A stretch of DNA of 36,021 nucleotides from Bacteroidota bacterium (GCA_013361065.1 JABWAK010000018.1:1-36021), one strand, 5' to 3'. Counted from the stretch's first letter, positions 1 through 9,381 are shown. The notes: generated from the letters alone by a model not told the origin. Numbers and translations are program-made.

Positions 1-483
1 ATCCTGGACGGGAAGAACACCTTTCCGTTCATTGTCGTCTCACCGCAATGCCCTTCCACGACGGAATGGTACTACAATGGCGGTATCCAGCAGAAGATGA
101 ACATCCTGATCGATAGTCTCATCGCTCGGTACCCGGTCGATACGAACCGCATCTATCTGACCGGACTGAGCATGGGCGGTATCGGCACGATCGATCTGGC
201 CATCCGCTATCCCAAACGGTTCGCGGCGATCGTTCCCATTGCATTCAGGATAGAGGACGGCTGGGATGTGTGCAAACTGAAGGATATCCCGATGTGGGCG
301 TTTCATGGCGAAAAGGATGATATTATCCCGTTTTCAAAGGCACAGACCGTGATAAATATGCTGACAGTCTGCGGAGGAAATCCTATCTTTACATCATATC
401 CTGACCTGTACCACGATGCCTGGACCCGCACATATAACAATCCTGCGGTCTATGATTGGCTCCTGAGCAAATCGAAGAATTGA
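1..483 (+). CDS. Alpha/beta-hydrolase, predicted peptidase/esterase (COG4099-like), 5' partial
   Basis: The open frame runs in from the left edge, so the N-terminus is missing and 160 residues remain. It shows the C-terminal half of a serine alpha/beta-hydrolase: a nucleophile elbow GLSMGG (Ser about residue 57 of the fragment), the acid in HGEKDD (about 106-107), and the base in YHDAW (about 138). The order and surrounding text (PFIVVSPQCP, YPVDTNRIYLTG, YNNPAVYDWLL) resemble COG4099 'predicted peptidases', related to PHB-depolymerase-like esterases. Substrate cannot be read from sequence; an exported esterase or peptidase is likely, but the signal region lies outside the window. Its TGA (481-483) overlaps the TTG start of the next gene, so it is probably the upstream part of the same operon. 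Confidence 0.85.
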   Translation: MLDGKNTFPFIVVSPQCPSTTEWYYNGGIQQKMNILIDSLIARYPVDTNRIYLTGLSMGGIGTIDLAIRYPKRFAAIVPIAFRIEDGWDVCKLKDIPMWAFHGEKDDIIPFSKAQTVINMLTVCGGNPIFTSYPDLYHDAWTRTYNNPAVYDWLLSKSKN

Positions 484-2927
484 ATCACTGCACCTCCACA
501 TATCGACGTCCGACCATCATTGCGTATCTGCTGTTCCTGAGTACCATGAACAGCGCCGTACTCACTGCGCAGCCGGTGATCGAAGCGGTTGCCCGTCTTC
601 ACGCACAGGTCGCCGCGGAGCCATCCCGCTGGATCGAAGGATTCCATTCCATCATAAGCGGCTCGCACTCTCCGTATGAATCGCACCGCAGCGGTGCGAA
701 GCGGGATCCGGCCTATGTCGCCCGTACCGCCGGCGGGGAGGAGGAGTTCGTCTGGAAAACGGCAGCAGTTCCGCAAAAATGGAACGGCGATTCACTCCAT
801 GTCATCTGGACGTGCGGGTTCGGGAACAATCTCGGCAAGGAATGGTTCGAGCTGACGGTGAACGATTCCATCATCATCCCGTTCTCGACTGTCAATGATG
901 GATACTGGAGTATTGGTACTGCGGGAGGGATGCGACTGTCGTTCACAGCAGTCGGAACGCATCATTATGGAGCGAATCTTGGATACATGGTATTGACCGT
1001 CCCGAGGCCGCTGTTGAAACACGGGAGTCCGCTCACACTCCGGATCCGTGGACGTCAAGTGAAGGATGAGATCTGGTACCGTCTGTACGCCTATACGGAT
1101 GTGATCTCTCAGATCACGACCAAGGAACGGAAGCAGTTCTATACATCGGTGGACTTCATCCATATGGGTGATGCGCGGATCTCCATCATTGCAGGGACGA
1201 AGCAGCATGGTACCGTAGTTCGCGTCATGAATGGCGGATCATCGATAGCCCAATCGGTCCTCAACAGTGATGGCGCCGTCTCACGGACGGTCCTTGCTCT
1301 TGCGCGCAGCGAACAACCATCCGGAGCAGCGTTCTCCATCGTGATAGCAGGGAAGATTGTAATCGATACGATCGATTGGAGTGAGATCAACGGCCGGCGC
1401 ATTCGTGCATTCATGGAAGAGGAATTAACGTGCAACGCGTATGTCTTCCCGCCCGGCGTTTTCCCGGAGTTCCGTTGGAAGAATGCGTTGCTGGTGGAGA
1501 ATCTGATCGGCTATGTCCCATTGCGTGTCCGCTTTTTGAATGCACAGTTTCAGGAGGTGCAGAGTGCGGTGACTCCGGGCCGTTATGGCGCGGTGATCGA
1601 AGGGACGACAACGGACGGATTCCGCATCCGCCGGTTTGTGACACTCTATTGTGCGCCGGCGGAATTCGATGATTACAGCAAGGACGTGCCGGTCTCGATG
1701 GAGATGCTGCAGCAATACGGAATATCGAAGGATCGTTGGTTCCTGTATACCGCACAAAAAGAACGCTTCTCGTTCGGAAGTCTGAAACTCTTTCCAGCAC
1801 AAGATCCTGATGCGGCGGTCTTTCTGGCCGGACTTGCCGAAGTGGACCTTGAACAGTATAGCTTCGATACTCCGCGCATCCGGGACCGTCAATGGTGGAT
1901 CACGGCAAAGCGTACACTGGACGGTGATGCTGAGCCGTTGAAGCAATTACCTCCGATCGCAGTGTCCCGTTCATCCACCGGCATCGCCTCTTCATCCCAA
2001 GAGGTCATTCGTCCCCGCTACGATTCTGCATCCTTACAGCGACTCCGTTCCATCAGTAGGGAATGGGCGGACAAGAGCGGAGTGCCGCATGTCGTTGTGA
2101 TCTGGCATAAGGGGAACATCATCGAATATCGAGCGTTCGGTAGCAATGGGTCCGGTACTCCCATCACCATTCGTTCCGTTCAATGGATGGCCTCCATCAC
2201 CAAACTGCTCACCGGTGTGTTGATGATGCAATTCGTCGATCAGGGGATCGTTGCGTTGGATTCTCCTGTCTCCGCATATCTGCCGGAATTGAAACAACAT
2301 GACCGCAAGGAGATGACCATCCGCAATCTCTTCGATCATACGACCGGACTTCAGTTCGCGAAGGATTGGGCCTCGGACTGGAACAATGCGCTGGAGAATC
2401 AGATAGCGCAGGTATTGCCGTATTCGAGGGTGGAAAGTGCCTTCTCCTACAATCGTGTCGGCTATGCGATCGCCGGAAAAGTGATCGAACGGCTGACGGG
2501 GAAACCGGTTCCGTATCTCTTCCAGGAACGGATCTTCGGTCCGTTGGGGATGAAGAGCGCCTATGCAGATAATACCTACGGCGGACTTTATTGCGAGGCG
2601 ATACACCTGGCCGCGCTCGGACATATGCTTTTATATGGCGGTGAATACGACGGCGTCCGGATCCTGAGCAGCGAGGCGGTCGCTGCGATGCAGCCGCAGA
2701 GATTACCGGTCGGCGACCGGCAATGGGGAATCGGAACATCCTCCTATAACGAGTACGGACTCAGTCCATCGGCGTATGGTCATGGTGCGGCATCCGGGAC
2801 GGTCTTCCGCATCGATCCGGCGAACGAGCTCATCATCATCTCCGCCAGGAGCAGGACCGGTGCACAGCATCATGAATACGAGAAGGCCTTCATCCAGCAG
2901 TGTATGGCATTGATCAACAGGAAATGA
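480..2927 (+). CDS. Secreted serine hydrolase, beta-lactamase/PBP-like C-terminal domain with long novel N-terminal region
   Basis: About 815 residues. I chose TTG at 480 because it gives a TTGA overlap with the previous stop, like the other junctions of this operon, and keeps a signal peptide (Arg-Arg, then IIAYLLFLSTMNSAVL). An ATG at 546 would lose the signal. Residues about 540-815 are a class C beta-lactamase-family domain: SITK nucleophile motif (Ser 572, Lys 575), a Tyr motif YNR in YNRVGY (about 657), and HGAASG (about 768) replacing KTG. The family includes esterases and D-aminopeptidases as well as beta-lactamases, so the reaction is open. Residues 30-530 match nothing I recognise; they look beta-rich and may bind substrate. 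The stop overlaps the permease start as ATGA. Confidence 0.85.
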   Translation: MNHCTSTYRRPTIIAYLLFLSTMNSAVLTAQPVIEAVARLHAQVAAEPSRWIEGFHSIISGSHSPYESHRSGAKRDPAYVARTAGGEEEFVWKTAAVPQKWNGDSLHVIWTCGFGNNLGKEWFELTVNDSIIIPFSTVNDGYWSIGTAGGMRLSFTAVGTHHYGANLGYMVLTVPRPLLKHGSPLTLRIRGRQVKDEIWYRLYAYTDVISQITTKERKQFYTSVDFIHMGDARISIIAGTKQHGTVVRVMNGGSSIAQSVLNSDGAVSRTVLALARSEQPSGAAFSIVIAGKIVIDTIDWSEINGRRIRAFMEEELTCNAYVFPPGVFPEFRWKNALLVENLIGYVPLRVRFLNAQFQEVQSAVTPGRYGAVIEGTTTDGFRIRRFVTLYCAPAEFDDYSKDVPVSMEMLQQYGISKDRWFLYTAQKERFSFGSLKLFPAQDPDAAVFLAGLAEVDLEQYSFDTPRIRDRQWWITAKRTLDGDAEPLKQLPPIAVSRSSTGIASSSQEVIRPRYDSASLQRLRSISREWADKSGVPHVVVIWHKGNIIEYRAFGSNGSGTPITIRSVQWMASITKLLTGVLMMQFVDQGIVALDSPVSAYLPELKQHDRKEMTIRNLFDHTTGLQFAKDWASDWNNALENQIAQVLPYSRVESAFSYNRVGYAIAGKVIERLTGKPVPYLFQERIFGPLGMKSAYADNTYGGLYCEAIHLAALGHMLLYGGEYDGVRILSSEAVAAMQPQRLPVGDRQWGIGTSSYNEYGLSPSAYGHGAASGTVFRIDPANELIIISARSRTGAQHHEYEKAFIQQCMALINRK

Positions 2928-3835
2928 TGAAGGGAATGAGTACGAAAAGGGCGCATTCATTATACTCCAGGAAAGAGCTCGGACAATTCCAGCTGCTGCT
3001 GCCGGTGGTTCTGCTGATCTCGGTCTTCTCCGCGTATCCGCTGCTTCGGGGCATCTATCTCGGCTTTACGGATTACCGTCTCGGCGATCCGATCGTCTTC
3101 AACGGCATCGAGAATTACCTGCAGCTGTTCGAGGATGAATTCTTTTGGGAATCGTTCCGTATCGGCATGCTTTGGACCTTTGTTGTCACCGCACTCCAGG
3201 TCGGTCTCGGACTGGGACTCGCACTGCTGCTGAATACCAAGGTCCGGTTCGCATCGTTCTATACGATCCTCATCCTGCTTCCGTGGGCTACGCCGCCCAT
3301 CATCCGCGGCATCCTCTGGCGGCAGATGTACGAACCGAACTCCGGTGCGGTGAACATCATGCTGCTGAATGCCGGATTCATTGATGCACCGGTCAACTGG
3401 CTCTCCAGTTTCGAGTATGTCATCCCGTCGGTCATCATCGCCGGCGTTTGGGGTGAGATCTCGAAGGCAGCGATCTTCCTGCTGGCAGGACTGCAGACCA
3501 TCTCTCACGATCTGTATGAAGCAGGGACCATTGACGGTGCCGGTGCTTGGCAGCGGTTCCGCCACATCACATTGCCGGTGCTGAAGCCGGTCCTCGCCGC
3601 CATCATCTCGCTCACATTCATGTGGAACTTCAATACCTTCGGCATCATCTGGGTGCTGACGCAGGGAGGACCGGGAGGGATGACGCGACTGCCGATGCTG
3701 GCGGCGTACGAGGAAGGATTCCGTTACGGCTATATCGGTTATGCAGCAGCCATTGGTAATGTTATGATCATCATCCTTTCGGTGATGCTTTTCTTCTACA
3801 TCCGTGTACAGCTCAAGGAGCGGACCGAACGATGA
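2924..3835 (+). CDS. Carbohydrate ABC transporter permease, MalF/UgpA type
   Basis: 303 residues with six apparent membrane segments, the first at about residues 22-42 and the last close to the C-terminus. The EAA loop that contacts the ATPase is clear (YEAGTIDGAGAWQRFRHITLP). It is typical of the CUT1 group of sugar importers, inner membrane. The start ATG at 2924 overlaps the upstream TGA (ATGA); an in-frame ATG at 2936 is an alternative, and a GTG at 2900 is less likely. It should pair with the permease that follows and the binding protein after that. No ATPase gene is present in the window, so the importer must use one encoded elsewhere or upstream of base 1. Confidence 0.95.
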   Translation: MMKGMSTKRAHSLYSRKELGQFQLLLPVVLLISVFSAYPLLRGIYLGFTDYRLGDPIVFNGIENYLQLFEDEFFWESFRIGMLWTFVVTALQVGLGLGLALLLNTKVRFASFYTILILLPWATPPIIRGILWRQMYEPNSGAVNIMLLNAGFIDAPVNWLSSFEYVIPSVIIAGVWGEISKAAIFLLAGLQTISHDLYEAGTIDGAGAWQRFRHITLPVLKPVLAAIISLTFMWNFNTFGIIWVLTQGGPGGMTRLPMLAAYEEGFRYGYIGYAAAIGNVMIIILSVMLFFYIRVQLKERTER

Positions 3836-4668
3836 CTGGAAGGAAACATATCTCCGCGCTGCTCATTCACGGCGCCATCATCCTGTATGTGGTCTTCCTG
3901 CTCTTCCCGCTCCTCTGGGTCGTGGCGACTTCGTTCAAACCGACAGCGGAGATCTATTCCGGCGAACTGACCATCTTGCCGGATGACGGGACGCTCGACC
4001 ATTATCGCTCCGTCATCAACGGACAACAGGTCCTCCGCAGTATGGGGAACAGCTTCATCGTCGGCGTCGTCTCCACGGTGCTCGTCATCCTTCTTGCTGT
4101 CCCTTCTGCGTACGCTATGGTCCGCTACACTTCCGTCATCAATAATGCTATCCTTGGATGGATCCTCGTCTCGCAGATCTTCCCGGTGATCCTGGTGATG
4201 ATACCGCTCTATGTGATGCTCAGGCACATGGGGCTCACCGATACCCTGACCGGACTGACCCTCGTCTACGTTGTCTGGTCACTGCCGTTCGTCCTGTGGA
4301 TGATGCACGGCTATGTGAAAAGCATCCCGCTGGAACTGGAGGAGGCCGCGGTGATCGACGGTGCCAGCAGGATACAGGTGATCTTTCAGGTGCTGATGCC
4401 GCTGCTGCTCCCGGCGATCGGTGCCTCCGCACTCTTCTCGTTCATTTCGGCGTGGAATGAGTTCTTTTTCGCCCTCGTCCTGATGAAGAGTCCCGCTCTC
4501 GCCACGCTCCAGGTGGAGCTGGCGCGGTATACGGGAATGGAAGGGCAGGCACGGACCGGTCCTCTTGCCGCCGCCAGTGTGATCGCGACCATTCCTTCGG
4601 TCCTTCTCTTCATTCTCATGCGGAAATGGTTCACGACCGGACTGGTCTCGGGAGCATTGAAAGGATGA
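3832..4668 (+). CDS. Carbohydrate ABC transporter permease, MalG/UgpE type
   Basis: 278 residues, six membrane segments, and an EAA motif (EEAAVIDGASRIQVIFQVLMP) near residue 175-195, as expected of the second CUT1 permease. The length is normal for MalG-type proteins. The ATG overlaps the stop of the first permease by four bases, and its own TGA overlaps the start of the solute-binding protein, so the three transport genes are translationally coupled. The substrate is not shown by the permease; context (ADP-ribosylglycohydrolases, citrate lyase) suggests something other than a plain malto-oligosaccharide, but that is inference. Confidence 0.95.
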   Translation: MTGRKHISALLIHGAIILYVVFLLFPLLWVVATSFKPTAEIYSGELTILPDDGTLDHYRSVINGQQVLRSMGNSFIVGVVSTVLVILLAVPSAYAMVRYTSVINNAILGWILVSQIFPVILVMIPLYVMLRHMGLTDTLTGLTLVYVVWSLPFVLWMMHGYVKSIPLELEEAAVIDGASRIQVIFQVLMPLLLPAIGASALFSFISAWNEFFFALVLMKSPALATLQVELARYTGMEGQARTGPLAAASVIATIPSVLLFILMRKWFTTGLVSGALKG

Positions 4669-5987
4669 AGCGGTCCTTGACCATAGTGATCCTCTGTGCT
4701 GCATTCGGTATCGGCGGATACTGGTGGATGCAGCGCGATACCGGTCTCCCGGTCAAGCAGCCGCTCCGCTTCGTCAGTCTAGCGTGGCAGGAACGTTCCA
4801 TTGCCGCGAACAAAGAGATCGTGGCGGAATGGAATGCCGCGCATCCGGAGATGCAAGTGGAGTATATCCAGGGTACATGGAACTCCGCGCACGATTATCT
4901 GGTGACGGCGTTCGAGACCGGCGATGTACCGGATATCTTCCATTATGAATCATCCATCATCGTCGATTATGCGATGCGGGGCTATCTGACCGACCTGTCG
5001 CCCTATATCTCACCTTCCATGAAGGCCGATATCCTCGATGTCGCCTGGGCGACGGTCACACGGCCGAACGGGGAGATCGGCGGCGTGCCGTTCCTGATCG
5101 AATCGCTCGTCGTACTCTACAATGCGTCTCTGTTCGAACAGGAAGGGATCGTTCCGCCGACGCTGGAGCATCCGTGGTCATGGGATGACCTGCGGGCCGC
5201 CGCACGGAGACTGACGAAGGACCTGAACAATGACGGTGTCACCGACCAGTATGGTGCAGCCTTCGGACTGCGGAGCTCGGCGAACATCGTAATGAACACT
5301 TCCATCAGCTTCGGCGGATCGTTCTTTGTGAACAAGGGGGACCACTTCGCGGTCGAAGTGCATGATGAGGAGAAGCAATTACTGCAGACCATCGTCGACA
5401 TGTTGTATACGGAGAAGAGTGCCGCACCTGCCAGCATCGGCGAGTCCGGAGCCGGGATGATCCCCGCGCTCTTCAGCGGACGCTGTGCGATGCTCATCGG
5501 TATCGGTGCCTGGGGACGCCAACAGCTCATGGAGAATGCACCCAAGGATTTTCGTTGGGGAGTGATGCCGGCATTGAAGGCGAAAACTCAGATGTATGGA
5601 GCCAGTACGCAGACGCTCAGTGTACCGAAACGCTCGCCGCGGCCGAAGGAAGCGATGCAGTTCATTGAATTCATGCTCAACACGCAGAACATGGCACGCC
5701 TTGCACTGAACGATTGGATGATCCCCGCACGGCGTTCGTGTCTAACCATGCCGGAGTTCCGCGACAGCATCGGCGGGTGGGACATCACCACCGCTGCCGT
5801 TGCAACGCTCGGTGTCGGCTCCTGGCTCGGCGCTCCGGGCTATGTGGAATGGAAGAGCCGTGTCGCGAATCCGGTGCTGCAGGAACTGTTCGCAGGCAGG
5901 ATGAATGTGGAGGCGGCCGCTCAACGTATCGAACGCGAAAGCAACATCGTACTGTCACGCTACAGGAAACGGGGGGATGTCTGGTGA
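4665..5987 (+). CDS. ABC transporter extracellular solute-binding protein, sugar type
   Basis: 440 residues. It begins with a short basic N-terminus and a hydrophobic segment (MKRSLTIVILCAAFGIGGYWW). There is no good lipobox, so it is either signal-cleaved or anchored by this helix. The body is a family 1 (SBP_bac_1) periplasmic binding protein: early text on EWNAAHPEMQVEYIQG, a DVPDIFHYESSII hinge region, GIGAWG, and the SVPKRSPRPKEAMQFIEFMLN segment typical of sugar-binding members. The ATG at 4665 overlaps the permease stop (ATGA). The ligand is unknown. The gene ends in a GTGA overlap with the first ADP-ribosylglycohydrolase, which ties uptake to that enzyme set. Confidence 0.93.
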   Translation: MKRSLTIVILCAAFGIGGYWWMQRDTGLPVKQPLRFVSLAWQERSIAANKEIVAEWNAAHPEMQVEYIQGTWNSAHDYLVTAFETGDVPDIFHYESSIIVDYAMRGYLTDLSPYISPSMKADILDVAWATVTRPNGEIGGVPFLIESLVVLYNASLFEQEGIVPPTLEHPWSWDDLRAAARRLTKDLNNDGVTDQYGAAFGLRSSANIVMNTSISFGGSFFVNKGDHFAVEVHDEEKQLLQTIVDMLYTEKSAAPASIGESGAGMIPALFSGRCAMLIGIGAWGRQQLMENAPKDFRWGVMPALKAKTQMYGASTQTLSVPKRSPRPKEAMQFIEFMLNTQNMARLALNDWMIPARRSCLTMPEFRDSIGGWDITTAAVATLGVGSWLGAPGYVEWKSRVANPVLQELFAGRMNVEAAAQRIERESNIVLSRYRKRGDVW

Positions 5988-6979
5988 TCACACTGCAGGA
6001 ACGTGCACGCGGTGCCTTCCTTGGACTCGCCGTCGGCGATGCGCTGGGTGGTCCGACCGAAGGGAAGACGCCGGAAGCGATCGCGGCACAGTGGGGACGC
6101 GTGACCGATTTCCTTTCGCCGGAGCAGGGAGGAAGCGACGATACGGAGTACGCACTCTTCGGAGCACGGCTGCTGCTGGAGAAACGGCGGATGCTGACAT
6201 CGGCAGATATGGAGGAGGCATACCGTTCCTCCATCATCAATGCAACCAATGCATACAAGGGAGCCGGGTTCAGCGAAGTGATCGCCATCAATCAGCTGAT
6301 CGACGGCAGACACGCTCCGCACTCGGGACAGCACGTCCACAGCTGGAGCGACGGACTGGCGATGCGTGTGGCTCCGTACGGTATCGTTGCGACGGGAAGA
6401 CCGGGGATCGCTGCGAAACTTGCAGCGGCGGACGGTGCGGTGACGAATGCCGGCGAGGGGATCTACAGCGGACAGGCCGTTGCTGCGGCAGTTGCCGTGG
6501 CAATGTCCGGCGGTTCATTGGAGGAGTGTTTCCGGACTGCGTTGCAGTCCGTACCGGGTGATTCCTGGACCTATGCTGCTCTCGAACGGGGGATACGGAT
6601 CGGTTCTGCATCATCGGAAGTGTGGAGTGCGTTGCCGCTGTTGCATCGGTCCATTGCCTGTTCGTATTATCATTGGACCGATGTCGCTCCCGAAGCAGCC
6701 GGACTCGCGTTCGGTATCCTGGCAGCATCCCGCGGCGTGTACAAGGATGCCGTCCTGGGGGCGGTCAATATCGGCAGGGATACCGATACCATTGCTGCGG
6801 TCTGCGGTGCTGTATGCGGAGCGATGCATGGTTCGGGCGTCATTCCTTCCGCATGGTCTGAACGGATCACCACTTCCCGCGGGATCTGCATCCGTTCCGT
6901 ACAGGGAATGAACATCAGAGAGACCGCGGACAGATTAGCAGTGTTATCCGGAGAGATCGATTGGAGTTCTTCGACATGA
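5984..6979 (+). CDS. ADP-ribosylglycohydrolase (ARH/DraG) family protein, copy 1
   Basis: 331 residues, the usual size for the all-helical, dimetal ARH/DraG fold. Both metal-binding signatures are present: SDDTE with Asp 52 and Asp 53, and GRDTDT with Asp 266, Asp 268 and Thr 269. The N-terminal GLAVGDALGGPTEG also fits. Family members remove ADP-ribose from arginine or serine, or split ribosyl bonds in ADP-ribose polymers and related molecules. No signal peptide is present, so it acts in the cytoplasm. The GTG start at 5984 overlaps the stop of the binding-protein gene; the frame stays open far upstream, but that part is a shadow of the binding protein. This copy should be catalytically competent. 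Its substrate is unknown. Confidence 0.9.
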   Translation: MITLQERARGAFLGLAVGDALGGPTEGKTPEAIAAQWGRVTDFLSPEQGGSDDTEYALFGARLLLEKRRMLTSADMEEAYRSSIINATNAYKGAGFSEVIAINQLIDGRHAPHSGQHVHSWSDGLAMRVAPYGIVATGRPGIAAKLAAADGAVTNAGEGIYSGQAVAAAVAVAMSGGSLEECFRTALQSVPGDSWTYAALERGIRIGSASSEVWSALPLLHRSIACSYYHWTDVAPEAAGLAFGILAASRGVYKDAVLGAVNIGRDTDTIAAVCGAVCGAMHGSGVIPSAWSERITTSRGICIRSVQGMNIRETADRLAVLSGEIDWSSST

Positions 6980-8028
6980 GCAGCAACCAGCAACGGGGAC
7001 GCAATGCATTGCTTGGTCTGGCGATGGGGGATTCCCTCAGCTGGACCTCCATGTTCCATCGGAGCGTTCTTCTGCCGCCCTGGACTCGGCGTATCCGCCG
7101 GGAGATGGATGCTGCTTCCGAGTCGAACAATGTCATCGTTACACCAATGCCGTTCTCACTGAACCAGCCTGCGGAGCATTTCGACCTTTCTCCCGCACTC
7201 TGCACGGAATGGTCTGCATTCACAGCAGAGACATTGCTCCATTCCGGTCCGGAACGTTTTGCCGAGGAATTGCTGATTCAATGGAGGGAACTCGCAGATT
7301 CACCGAACCCTGTCCGCGGTTATGTGAGCACTCAGGGAGCATTGCAGAATATCCGGAACGGCATCCTTCCACCGCAGTCCGGCAGACAGCATCCCCATTA
7401 TTTCGACGATAGTGCATTGCTGCGGGCCGTCCCGATCGGCGTCTACTGCGGAAGTGACGGCACATTGGCCGCCCGTCTTGCCGGTCTCGATGCAGCAGTG
7501 ACGAACAGTGAGGATGGGATCTGGGGCGCACAGTCTGTGGCGGTCACCGTCGGTCAATTGACCGCAGGCAGTACCATTGATGCCGCCATGCGACAGGGCA
7601 TCGCTGTGCTGCCGGAAGGTTCATGGATACGGAGATCTGTGGATGAAGCATTCCGTATCACTGCCGGAGCGTCAGCGGTCGTTCCGTTGATACCGGAGCT
7701 CCAGCGGAAGATCGTCAACCGGGAATATTCCTATGGAAACGTTGCTGCGGAGACTCTTGCACTGGCGTTCGCAATCGTCAAACTGCACGGGAGTGAGTTC
7801 AACAGCGCATTGTCGGATGCAACGGCATTCCCAAAAAGCGCGGAGTCGCTTCCGTCCCTCGTTGGCGCACTTGCCGGTGCACACAGCAACGTACCGGTCG
7901 CCGGCAGAGCGTGGACCGATTCCATCACGACACTGAAAGGGATCGCGCTCCCTGCATTCGTCGGGAAGAACTACTTGTCTATCATTGAAGAAGTGCTGCA
8001 GCACGCAGAGAATCGCAGAACATCATGA
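6976..8028 (+). CDS. Degenerate ADP-ribosylglycohydrolase paralogue, probable pseudoenzyme, copy 2
   Basis: 350 residues, alignable along its length with copies 1 and 4: GLAMGDSLSW at the start, the central HYFDDSALLRAVPIGVY and GLDAAVTNSEDGIWGAQSVAV, and the C-terminal GALAGAHSNVPVAGRAW. The metal sites are gone. Where active members have DDTE it reads LCTE, and where they have GRDTDT it reads FPKSAES, so no ligand Asp is left at either place. The frame is intact with ATGA overlaps on both sides, which argues against a decaying pseudogene. Likely roles are a structural or regulatory partner of the neighbouring active copies, or a ligand-binding protein; this is inference. Confidence 0.85.
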   Translation: MSSNQQRGRNALLGLAMGDSLSWTSMFHRSVLLPPWTRRIRREMDAASESNNVIVTPMPFSLNQPAEHFDLSPALCTEWSAFTAETLLHSGPERFAEELLIQWRELADSPNPVRGYVSTQGALQNIRNGILPPQSGRQHPHYFDDSALLRAVPIGVYCGSDGTLAARLAGLDAAVTNSEDGIWGAQSVAVTVGQLTAGSTIDAAMRQGIAVLPEGSWIRRSVDEAFRITAGASAVVPLIPELQRKIVNREYSYGNVAAETLALAFAIVKLHGSEFNSALSDATAFPKSAESLPSLVGALAGAHSNVPVAGRAWTDSITTLKGIALPAFVGKNYLSIIEEVLQHAENRRTS

Positions 8029-9347
8029 CCATCTCCTGGCTGAACATACCGGACCGTATCAAACATGAATTGCGTCAGCGCGAGGAGGAAGGGATCGATG
8101 TCCGCCCGCTGAGCGGGGAGTGGGAACGGATCATTGCATCGGGACTTCCGGAGCAGGAGTTCATTGCGCGCGCTGTGGCGTTCTATCGTCAACTGGAGTC
8201 TCTGCCTGTAACCGTTGCGAATGTTGTGAACGAGCCGTCGGACTGGGAGAGCATCGCTGCTCTTTGTTCCATGCCGGCGGAGTCGAAGCCGTCCCTCACC
8301 GAACCCGAATTGAATGACCGGCTGCTCGGCGGCTGGTTAGGACGCAGTGCAGGATGTCTGCTCGGCAAACCGATCGAGAAGATGACGCGTGAGACGGCGA
8401 AAGAACTCCTCTCGTCCAACGGTACATGGCCCATCTCGGACTACATCAGCGGGAAAGGGATCCCGGAGGACCTCCTGAAGAAGTATCCCTGGAACCGTCA
8501 CTACGGCAAGGAAAGTCTGAAAGAGAACATCGTCTGTATGACGGAGGACGATGACATGAACTATCCGATGCTGAACCTTTCCGTATTCGAACAGTATGGT
8601 CCGCAGTTCACTGCCGGGGATGTTGTGAAGACATGGATGGAGATGGCACCGGTGCTGACCACCTTTACGGCGGAACGGGTTGCATATCACAATGCATTGG
8701 GCGGACTCCAACCGCCCGCCACGGCAACATCCGGAAATCCATACCGGGAATGGATCGGTGCGCAGATCCGAGCGGACCTGTGGGGCTGGATCTCTCCGGG
8801 GCAGCCTGCCAGAGCCGCAGAATTCGCCTGGCGTGATGCCTCTGTCAGCCATGTTCGGAACGGAATGTATGGGGAGATCTTTTTTGCTGCAGTGATCGCC
8901 TCTGCATTCACCATAAAGGATCTCCGCACTTTGTTCACTCAGGGACTCAACTACATTCCTGTGAAATCCCGTTTGGCCGAAGCGCTCCGGTTCGTCCTGT
9001 CGCTTCCGCTCGAATCCCAACCATGGGAGACCACGGTGGATGCTCTGTATGCCAAATTCGGTCGATACCACTGGGTCCACACGATCAATAATGCCGCTCT
9101 GGTCGTTGCCGCGGTGATTTCATCCAAGGGCAATTATGAACAGGCTATATGCAACGTGGTGATGGGAGGATGGGATACGGACAGTAACGGCGCTACGGTC
9201 GGTTCTATTATGGGGACGATGTTCGGTGCCGAGGCATTACCCGAAAAGTGGACCGGTCCGCTCAACGGTACCATCCGCAGCAGTCTGAAAGGATTCGATC
9301 ATTCTTTGTTCGCAACATTGGCTCGACGAACAAAGGCATGTATTTAA
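8025..9347 (+). CDS. ADP-ribosylglycohydrolase family protein, long form, copy 3
   Basis: 440 residues. About 95 residues precede the catalytic domain, including a charged helical stretch (RIKHELRQREEEG) that the other copies lack. The ARH domain starts near DRLLGGWLGRSAGCLLGKPIE. Its metal signatures are TEDDD (Asp 175-177) and GGWDTDSNG (Asp 384, Asp 386, Ser 387), both intact. It belongs to a different branch of the family from copies 1, 2 and 4, with a large insert between the two motifs and an extra conserved-looking segment HTINNAALVVAAV. ATGA overlap with copy 2. Cytoplasmic. The substrate is not known; long-form members are often found in sugar or nucleoside catabolic loci. Confidence 0.9.
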   Translation: MTISWLNIPDRIKHELRQREEEGIDVRPLSGEWERIIASGLPEQEFIARAVAFYRQLESLPVTVANVVNEPSDWESIAALCSMPAESKPSLTEPELNDRLLGGWLGRSAGCLLGKPIEKMTRETAKELLSSNGTWPISDYISGKGIPEDLLKKYPWNRHYGKESLKENIVCMTEDDDMNYPMLNLSVFEQYGPQFTAGDVVKTWMEMAPVLTTFTAERVAYHNALGGLQPPATATSGNPYREWIGAQIRADLWGWISPGQPARAAEFAWRDASVSHVRNGMYGEIFFAAVIASAFTIKDLRTLFTQGLNYIPVKSRLAEALRFVLSLPLESQPWETTVDALYAKFGRYHWVHTINNAALVVAAVISSKGNYEQAICNVVMGGWDTDSNGATVGSIMGTMFGAEALPEKWTGPLNGTIRSSLKGFDHSLFATLARRTKACI

Positions 9348-9381
9348 TAGAGAGATATTGTACTTAATGAAAAGGGATATT

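Noticed and set aside
5714-5983. A 90-residue N-terminal extension of the first ADP-ribosylglycohydrolase
   Set aside because: It overlaps the binding-protein gene in another frame and is Arg/Cys-rich shadow text; the GTG at 5984 gives a GTGA overlap and a canonical domain start.
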